The notes under the pieces: generated by a model
Told to the model about the DNA's origin: nothing
Seen by the model: the letters and a program-made list of their open reading frames with translations, nothing else
The model's database searches: none
Part shown: in pieces, positions 58,564 to 64,000 of the stretch
How positions within the stretch are numbered: the first letter of the stretch is position 1
How the letters are laid out: each line of letters begins with the position of its first letter
Translations under genes and position numbers: made by a program
Assembly: GCA_017473435.1 (NCBI GenBank)
Contig: JAFULG010000069.1
Span: 1 to 64,000, forward strand
From: Clostridia bacterium
GTDB lineage: Bacteria; Bacillota; Clostridia; Oscillospirales; Acutalibacteraceae
Reading direction: 5' to 3'
DNA: 64,000 bases

Positions 58564-60063
58564 ATGGATACTGTAAAAAATCAAAAAGTAAAATACGATC
58601 AACCCTTTAACGACGGGCAATTCGGATCTAAGGAAAACCGTATACCTGCACTTTATACTCTTGCTGACGGAAGTGTTATAGCAGGCGCGGATATGCGATA
58701 CAACCACGGTTCAGACTCGCCCAATAATATTGATATTGCCGTTGCTGTTTCAGGTGACGGTTACGGTGATTGGGAATACGTTATGGTCAACCACTTTGAC
58801 GACTATGCCGATACAGTTACGGAAAAGGAAAGTGCTTCCTTTATCGATTCCACAATAGTACAGACTGAAACAGGCAGAATTTTAATGCTTGCCGATGCTT
58901 ATCCCTACGGCTGCGGTTATCTCCAGTCAAAGACAGGTACAGGCTATGATGAAATTGACGGAGTAAAGCGTATGCTCCTTACAACAGGGGAGTGTGGCGG
59001 TAAGCTCACCACCTTCGGCTATTACATAGGCGAATACGAAAAGGGCATTGCTTCCGTATTCGACAGAAATACGAAGGAAAAAACAGAATACACCGTTGAC
59101 GTGGAGTTCCGCCTTTATAAGAACGGCGAGGCTGTTTATTGCAATCAGCGCGGCAGCGAGGGCGTAACCGTTCAGCAGAGAATTTTCTATGCTGAAGCAG
59201 ACCTCAAGTGTTATAAAACAACCTATCTTTGGCTTCGTTACAGCGACGATTACGGCAAGACCTGGAGCGCTCCGAAGATTATTTCTCCCGAGGTAAAGAG
59301 TGAGAATGAGGGCTTCCTCGGTGTAGGTCCCGGCAGAGGTACGGTTATTGAGCACAACGGTAAGCAGAGAATACTTTTCTGTATATATGATAATAACGGC
59401 GGACCCTTTAAGGATCCTGTTTTTGAAAGAGCAAGCGTTATTTACAGCGATGATAACGGCGAAACCTGGCACAGGGGCGGCAAAATCCCCGTGAAGCCGG
59501 GAGTACAGAAAACCAGTGAGGCTCAGCTTGTTCGTATTGACAGCGGTGACTACAAGGCGCTCAGAATATATGCGCGTAACCTTAGTAATTACATTGCTTA
59601 CGCTGACAGTACCGACGGCGGTGAAACCTGGACAGCCTTCAGAGCTGATAAGAGCCTTATCGGTACTGAAAACTGTATGATATCGCTTATCGATACAACA
59701 AAAAAAATAGACGGTAAGCAGGTTCTTCTCTGCAGCCAGGGCGGCAATGTGAATTCCCGCGCTGACGGTATTATCCGTGTGGGACTTGTAGGCAAAAAGG
59801 GCAGGGTTGACTGGATAAGCAAGTATCACCTTAACAAGGACTTTTTCGGTTATTCATGCCTGACAGAGCTTGCTGACGGTAATTTTGCCGACTACTATGA
59901 GGATAAGCCCTCTCATATCACCTACGGTGTGTTCCACCTTTCAGATAAGGGTGAGATTACTGAAATCAACGGTGAAAACTGTGAGGATTATAATGCCGAG
60001 GCTGATAAGCCCAAGAGCTTCTTCAAGGGATTGATTATGAAGCTGAGGCTGATGTTAGGCTGA
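58564..60063 (+). CDS. GH33-type exo-alpha-sialidase
   Basis: The 499-aa protein has the sialidase start ENRIPALYTLADGSVIAGADMRY (RIP Arg and Asp) and Asp boxes SDDYGKTW, SDDNGETW and STDGGETW. It also has GVGPGRGTVIEHNGKQR and a later LTELADGNFADYYE. It would remove terminal sialic acids. There is no signal peptide or carbohydrate module. The C-terminus ends in a cationic amphipathic stretch (SFFKGLIMKLRLMLG). It is either cytoplasmic, acting on imported sialosides, or exported by another route. No nan catabolic genes are nearby. Confidence 0.85.
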   Translation: MDTVKNQKVKYDQPFNDGQFGSKENRIPALYTLADGSVIAGADMRYNHGSDSPNNIDIAVAVSGDGYGDWEYVMVNHFDDYADTVTEKESASFIDSTIVQTETGRILMLADAYPYGCGYLQSKTGTGYDEIDGVKRMLLTTGECGGKLTTFGYYIGEYEKGIASVFDRNTKEKTEYTVDVEFRLYKNGEAVYCNQRGSEGVTVQQRIFYAEADLKCYKTTYLWLRYSDDYGKTWSAPKIISPEVKSENEGFLGVGPGRGTVIEHNGKQRILFCIYDNNGGPFKDPVFERASVIYSDDNGETWHRGGKIPVKPGVQKTSEAQLVRIDSGDYKALRIYARNLSNYIAYADSTDGGETWTAFRADKSLIGTENCMISLIDTTKKIDGKQVLLCSQGGNVNSRADGIIRVGLVGKKGRVDWISKYHLNKDFFGYSCLTELADGNFADYYEDKPSHITYGVFHLSDKGEITEINGENCEDYNAEADKPKSFFKGLIMKLRLMLG

Positions 60064-60154
60064 AAAATGCAATGTTCTTTTGTGTCGCTTTTCTTACAAG
60101 AAAAGTGAGGAGAGATGCCTGCCGAGGGCATTGAAGCGATTTTTATAAAGCTAA

Positions 60155-60198
60155 AAATGAGCTGTAAAAAACTTTCGTTTTTTACAGCTCATTTGTTT
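60155..60198. terminator. Bidirectional terminator between sialidase and phosphoesterase genes
   Basis: An 18-bp perfect stem (AAATGAGCTGTAAAAAAC and complement) with a TTTC loop is followed by T-rich sequence on the plus strand, and A/T-rich sequence lies on the other side. It serves convergent genes. Confidence 0.88.
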
Positions 60199-60255
60199 TA
60201 TTCTTTGCCGCGTGGCTTGTGAAAAAGCAACCGAAAAGCTTTCGTTTTACGGTCC

Positions 60256-60951
60256 TCACCTGCGTACAATCTCACCGGTTTTAGCATTGATGATATTGTT
60301 GAATACACAAGCGTGAGTGTTGGAAATAAACTTGTCCATATGCAATGAGCCGAAGTACCAGTGGTCAAATTTACAGGTACGGCTTACGTCCTCAAGATAA
60401 GTGTTGATGGCTGTAATGCTTGCATTCGTTCCCGTGTTGAGAAGCAGAAAATCCTTAATCTTTGCAGGCGGCTCGTGGGAGATAATGAGATCAACCCTTC
60501 CGTTATATTTCTGCAGATTGTCAACGCCCTCAATAAGCTCTTCTCTTGTGGGAATTTCAAGGTCGGACCAGGTTTCTGTTTCAAAGCGTATGTCAATGTC
60601 GGGGCTTTCGCCACCACCCATAGTGAAGACGGTTTTATCCTCAATAGTAAAAACCTGACCTCTCATAAGGTGGAAAATATTTCCGCCGATGTGGTGAACC
60701 TTGCCGCCGTTCCATTTTTTAATTTTCAGCTTTGATAAAAGCTCGAAGTTTTCGTGAGTACCGTCAACAAAACAGATGTTGTACTTTTTTTTACTGAGCT
60801 TTTTAAGAATATTTATTTCTTCCTTTGAGCCGTTCCATAAAAAGCCGAAGTCTCCGCAAATGATGAGAGTATCACCCTTGCCGAGCTTTCTGAGCCTGGG
60901 ATCGTCAAAACGTGAATAAATTCCGTGGGTGTCACCGGTTACAAATATCAT
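60256..60951 (-). CDS. Calcineurin-like metallophosphoesterase
   Basis: The 231-aa protein has FVTGDTHGIYSRF (D-x-H), ICGDFGFLW (GD), FVDGTHENFELL (in place of GNHE) and ISHEPP. The last motif WYFGSLHMDKF is a changed form of GHxH. It is a small cytoplasmic phosphoesterase of unknown substrate. AAAGGA lies upstream of the ATG. Confidence 0.82.
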   Translation of the reverse strand: MIFVTGDTHGIYSRFDDPRLRKLGKGDTLIICGDFGFLWNGSKEEINILKKLSKKKYNICFVDGTHENFELLSKLKIKKWNGGKVHHIGGNIFHLMRGQVFTIEDKTVFTMGGGESPDIDIRFETETWSDLEIPTREELIEGVDNLQKYNGRVDLIISHEPPAKIKDFLLLNTGTNASITAINTYLEDVSRTCKFDHWYFGSLHMDKFISNTHACVFNNIINAKTGEIVRR

Positions 60952-61023
60952 AAAACAACGCTTTCCTTTCGATAATGCTTGGCAAAAAAATAAGGATTTT
61001 AAAATTAATTTTTGCCGTAGGTA

Positions 61024-61052
61024 TATACTTTTTGTTCGGGAATTGTTATAAT
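61024..61052 (+). promoter_or_regulatory. Extended -10 promoter of the S11-like gene
   Basis: TATAAT (61047-61052) is preceded by TGt, and the -35 position (TATACT) is weak. It lies 73 bp before the start codon. Confidence 0.45.
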
Positions 61053-61125
61053 ATACGAGTATATTTATCTTTAGTATAATAATTAAAGCACAAATTCAAA
61101 AACTTGTCAACCGGAGTGTAAATAA

Positions 61126-62769
61126 ATGAAAAAACTGATTTCCTTTTTTGTTGTATTTCTTATGATTTTTGCCTTGACTGCACCCTCGGCAGAGGCTCTT
61201 TTTGATTCGGGTACCGTAACATCACAGCTTCTTTCGGATATATACTATCTGGAAAATCTTGACGAGGGTACGGTTTTCTTTGAAAAGAACAGTACCGTGC
61301 AGACAGCTCCTGCCGGCTTTGTTAAGCTTCTTGCCGCTATTGTTGCCATTGAAAAGTGGAACAATCTTGACGGTGATATAAAAATTACGGAAAAAAATCT
61401 CAACCTGCTTGACTACGAGGACGGTATGACAACTGCCCTTTATGAAGAAGGGGAGGTCGTTTCAAAAAGAGAGCTTTTTGACTGCCTTGTTGCTTACAGT
61501 GCTAACGATGCACTTAGCATTATTGCTTACGAGGTTTCAGGCTCACTTGCACAGTTTGTTGCCGACATTCAGGCTCTCGTTGTAAAAATCGGCTGTACAT
61601 CCACCACTATTAAGAATATACACGGCTTTGACGAAGAGGGTCAGCTGACTACGGCTGCCGATGTTGCTAAAATTATAAAGTACGGTCTTCAGTATCCTGC
61701 CTTCAATGAAGCTTTTTCAGCTCAGGAGATTACTCTTAAGGAGACAGAATATAACGAGGAGCGTACCTATCAGGCCTCCAATAAAATGCAGAATGCCGCT
61801 ATCGCTGACTATTATCACAGCTCTGTAACCGGCGGAAAGCAGACAAGCACAAACCTTGCAGGTGAGTGTATCGCAGTTATCTCCAACGCTGACGGTTATT
61901 CCTACCTTACCATAGTTATGGGCGGAAGAATGGAGGACATAGACGACGACTACTACGATGAAAACACCTCTATGACCGATGCGCAGCAGATGCTCGACTG
62001 GGTTTATGAAAATATCCGATACAAGGTTATCGCTACTCCCGACCAGACCGTTGCAACAGTAGATGTTGTTGCAGGTCAGGGGACTGATAAGCTTCAACTT
62101 GTGCCTGAAAAGGAAACCTCGGCGCTGGTTCCGGCAATGGCCTCTCCTGCTTCGGTAATGTTTGAATTTGCCGAGGGTCAGGAGGTTGAAAGCATTGTTG
62201 CTCCCGTTGAGGCAGGCGATATTATTACTCAGGCTGATGTTTTTTATGCAGGACAGAAGCTTACAACGGTAAATCTTGTTGCTTCCGAAACGGTAAAGCT
62301 CAGCTTCGGAGGACTTGTGAGCTCCTTTGTTAAAAGAATTGTAGGCTCTGTATTTTTCCTTATCCTTACTTTCATTGCCGCCGCTGTTGCGGTCTTGCGC
62401 TTTGCTCTTGATGTCAAGGACTTTTTTGATAAGGACAGAAAGAAGAGCTATGAGCCTTTGCCTTCATCCTTTGAGACGCTTGTTGAAGGTGTAAAGAAGA
62501 AGCTTTCCTTCGGCGGTAAAAAGAAAAAGGTCAAAAAAGCTCCGAAGGGTAAAAAAACGGTGAAAAAAGGCAGCTCCGCCAAAAAAGGCAATGCACCGGT
62601 AAGAAAGAGTGCTCCCGTACCTAAGACTCAGGGTAACAGACCGCCTCAGAGGTCCGGAAAGCCTCCTGTTGCAGATAAGCCACGTCAGGTGAAAAAGCCG
62701 GGTTCAGCTCCCGTGAAAACGCAAACGAAAAAGAAAAGCACTTCAAAAAAGGACGGAAAAGTTAAATAA
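61126..62769 (+). CDS. S11 (DacA-like) penicillin-binding-protein homologue lacking catalytic residues
   Basis: The 547-aa protein has a signal peptide (1-24), a D-Ala-D-Ala carboxypeptidase-like domain (about 35-310), a second beta domain, a membrane helix (about 405-427) and a 90-residue Lys/Pro-rich tail. The SxxK motif reads PAGFVK, so Gly64 replaces the catalytic Ser. SAN (125-127) is kept. KTG reads VTG (234-236). Without Ser and the KTG Lys it should not act as a carboxypeptidase, so a peptidoglycan-binding or scaffold role is inferred. The tail, rich in KK and PK steps, would be cytoplasmic and could bind acidic partners. Confidence 0.82.
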   Translation: MKKLISFFVVFLMIFALTAPSAEALFDSGTVTSQLLSDIYYLENLDEGTVFFEKNSTVQTAPAGFVKLLAAIVAIEKWNNLDGDIKITEKNLNLLDYEDGMTTALYEEGEVVSKRELFDCLVAYSANDALSIIAYEVSGSLAQFVADIQALVVKIGCTSTTIKNIHGFDEEGQLTTAADVAKIIKYGLQYPAFNEAFSAQEITLKETEYNEERTYQASNKMQNAAIADYYHSSVTGGKQTSTNLAGECIAVISNADGYSYLTIVMGGRMEDIDDDYYDENTSMTDAQQMLDWVYENIRYKVIATPDQTVATVDVVAGQGTDKLQLVPEKETSALVPAMASPASVMFEFAEGQEVESIVAPVEAGDIITQADVFYAGQKLTTVNLVASETVKLSFGGLVSSFVKRIVGSVFFLILTFIAAAVAVLRFALDVKDFFDKDRKKSYEPLPSSFETLVEGVKKKLSFGGKKKKVKKAPKGKKTVKKGSSAKKGNAPVRKSAPVPKTQGNRPPQRSGKPPVADKPRQVKKPGSAPVKTQTKKKSTSKKDGKVK

Positions 62770-62802
62770 CGGTTAAAGTGTATGTGCGAAGTGTAACTTT
62801 TC

Positions 62803-62860
62803 TTGACTTTTTCTGCTATATAAGGTATTATTACAATGAGTAAAAATAAAATACCTTATA
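62803..62860 (+). promoter_or_regulatory. Promoter and palindromic operator of the SGNH hydrolase gene
   Basis: TTGACT (62803-62808) and TATTAT (62826-62831) are separated by 17 bp. TATAAGGTATT (62818-62828) and AATACCTTATA (62850-62860) form an 11-bp perfect inverted repeat. Its left arm overlaps the -10 and lies upstream of the expected transcript start, so it is more likely a protein-binding site than an RNA hairpin. Confidence 0.6.
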
Positions 62861-62880
62861 GCTTGAAAGGATTGATTTAT

Positions 62881-64000
62881 ATGAAGAAAATACTGAAGGG
62901 AATGCTCCTGGGCATTGTGCTTACCGTTGTGCTTATGTGTACAGCGGTTATAGGTGCTTCTGCTGCTAACAGTAACGATAAATGGATAGGCGCCTGGGGT
63001 ACTGCTCCGACGGAAATCGGTATATACGGTTATAGTAATATTACTGCCTATGTGGGTAATGTTACGGCTAGAACTGTTATTACTCCTACTGCAAGCGGTT
63101 CAAAGCTCCGTTTGCGTTTTTCCAACTATTACGGAAAAAATCCGATGAAAATTACAAGAGTTACCGTTGCTAAAAGCGCTGACGGTTCAACGATTGTACC
63201 TTCAACTGTTAAAATTGTAACCTTCAACGAGGGTCAGCCCTTTGTTACAATTCCCGGCGGTAAGGAGTTTCTTTCCGATGACGTTACATATGACGTAGTT
63301 GCAGGTGAGAAAATTGCAATCAGTATATATCTTGAGGATTTTACGGAAGTAAAGACTATGGGTCTTTCCGGCGGTGACACATATCTTGCTCTCGGTGGCG
63401 ACTACACTACAAGGGAAAAAATGGACCTCGGTACAATGATGGATAACGAGGAGCTGATGAAGTATCTTAAAATGATCACTAAGAGTGATCTTGATATTCA
63501 GCTTGCCTTCAGTATGGTAAAGGTTGTTCCCTGCCTTGCAAGTATGGACGTTCTTGCTGATGAAAGCGCATACTCCGTAGTTGTTGTAGGTGACTCAACG
63601 GTTGCAAACGAATTCCCTCAATATCTTGCACAAGCAATTCACGAAAAGAACATCACCAATGTGGGTATTGTAGGTAAGGGCATTATGGGTAACCGTCTTT
63701 TAGGTGAAGGCCTCGGCTACGGCTCACTTATCTTCGGTGAATCCCTTATTGACCGTTTCCGCCGTGACGTTTTAAGTCAGACCGGTGTTAAGTACGTTGT
63801 AATCAAAATCGGCGCAAATGATATTATTCATCCCGTATGCAATGATATAGTCGAAAAATATCCCGATATTCAGCAGCCCACCTGGCAGCAGATTTGCCTT
63901 GGCTACAGACAGCTTTTCAATCTTTGCCACGATGCAGGTATAAAGGTTGTCGTAGCAAGCATCACTCCCTGGAAGGGCGCTACAAGAGATTACCTCGGCA
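62881..64000 (+). CDS. Secreted SGNH/GDSL hydrolase, cut by window end
   Basis: The frame is open from ATG 62881 (AAAGGA upstream) to the window edge (373 codons seen). The signal peptide ends VIGASAA (about residue 28). A jelly-roll-like N-terminal region (NDKWIGAWGTAP...) precedes the catalytic domain, which has block I VVVVGDST with nucleophile Ser near residue 240 and block III VIKIGAND. The order fits two-domain carbohydrate esterases that deacetylate sugars. The C-terminal DxxH block is outside the window. Confidence 0.88.
   Translation, partial: MKKILKGMLLGIVLTVVLMCTAVIGASAANSNDKWIGAWGTAPTEIGIYGYSNITAYVGNVTARTVITPTASGSKLRLRFSNYYGKNPMKITRVTVAKSADGSTIVPSTVKIVTFNEGQPFVTIPGGKEFLSDDVTYDVVAGEKIAISIYLEDFTEVKTMGLSGGDTYLALGGDYTTREKMDLGTMMDNEELMKYLKMITKSDLDIQLAFSMVKVVPCLASMDVLADESAYSVVVVGDSTVANEFPQYLAQAIHEKNITNVGIVGKGIMGNRLLGEGLGYGSLIFGESLIDRFRRDVLSQTGVKYVVIKIGANDIIHPVCNDIVEKYPDIQQPTWQQICLGYRQLFNLCHDAGIKVVVASITPWKGATRDYLG

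Noticed and set aside
58927..59829. 300-codon minus-strand ORF antisense to the sialidase
   Set aside because: It is a shadow of the sialidase frame; the Asp boxes are on the plus strand.

Overview
The window looks like chromosomal DNA from a gut- or rumen-type member of the Clostridia, probably Oscillospirales/Ruminococcaceae-like. Evidence: moderate GC, strong Shine-Dalgarno sites, sigma-A-type promoters with 17-bp spacers, a Hanks-type kinase with a Thr-rich extracellular linker, InlB/MucBP-type surface repeats, a DUF1540 protein and many glycan-degrading enzymes. The lineage is an inference from gene content. No rRNA, CRISPR array, transposase, integrase or phage gene was seen.

Layout. 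0-0.7 kb: a tRNA-Leu(GAG) gene, a dispersed repeat and a second truncated copy of the tRNA 5' end. 0.7-6.6 kb: a 1962-aa secreted repeat protein. 6.7-10.3 kb: a three-gene, translationally coupled minus-strand unit (clan GH-D hydrolase, condensation-fold acyltransferase, HAAS-type membrane protein). 10.5-21.0 kb: a likely nine-gene minus-strand operon with alpha-galactosidase, GH43, alpha-L-fucosidase, two MDR dehydrogenases and an amidohydrolase. 21-23 kb: a receptor-like kinase with an altered catalytic loop. 23.6-28 kb: a metallophosphoesterase and a GH63/trehalase-like enzyme. 28.4-31.3 kb: a small secreted protein, dusB and a lipoyl-less E2-like protein. 31.6-36.0 kb: nucleoside salvage (bmp-type lipoprotein, cdd, deoB, deoD, deoC). 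36.2-43.3 kb: GH13 amylase, acyl-CoA ligase, RecD2 and an MreB-like protein. 43.3-50.4 kb: transport genes (CPA2 antiporter, SulP, MFS) with a small XRE regulator controlling an operator-rich divergent promoter. 50.5-54.5 kb: a two-component system and an M20 peptidase. 54.7-64 kb: an 83-aa sortase-signal-like miniprotein, LCAT-like lipase, membrane protein, DUF1540 protein, sialidase, metallophosphoesterase, a PBP-like S11 protein that has lost catalytic residues, and a truncated SGNH hydrolase.

How the genes fit together. The carbohydrate genes suggest use of alpha-galactosides, arabinan and fucosylated or sialylated host or plant glycans. Most of the hydrolases lack signal peptides and so would act on imported oligosaccharides, but no sugar importer lies in the window. 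The deo/cdd cluster recycles nucleosides.

The most unusual layer is non-coding: at least five families of small dispersed hairpin elements. Two of them keep fixed flanks around a palindromic insert whose sequence changes while pairing is kept. The XRE regulator has two identical ATACTC-N7-GAGTAT operators that overlap the -35 and -10 of a consensus promoter.
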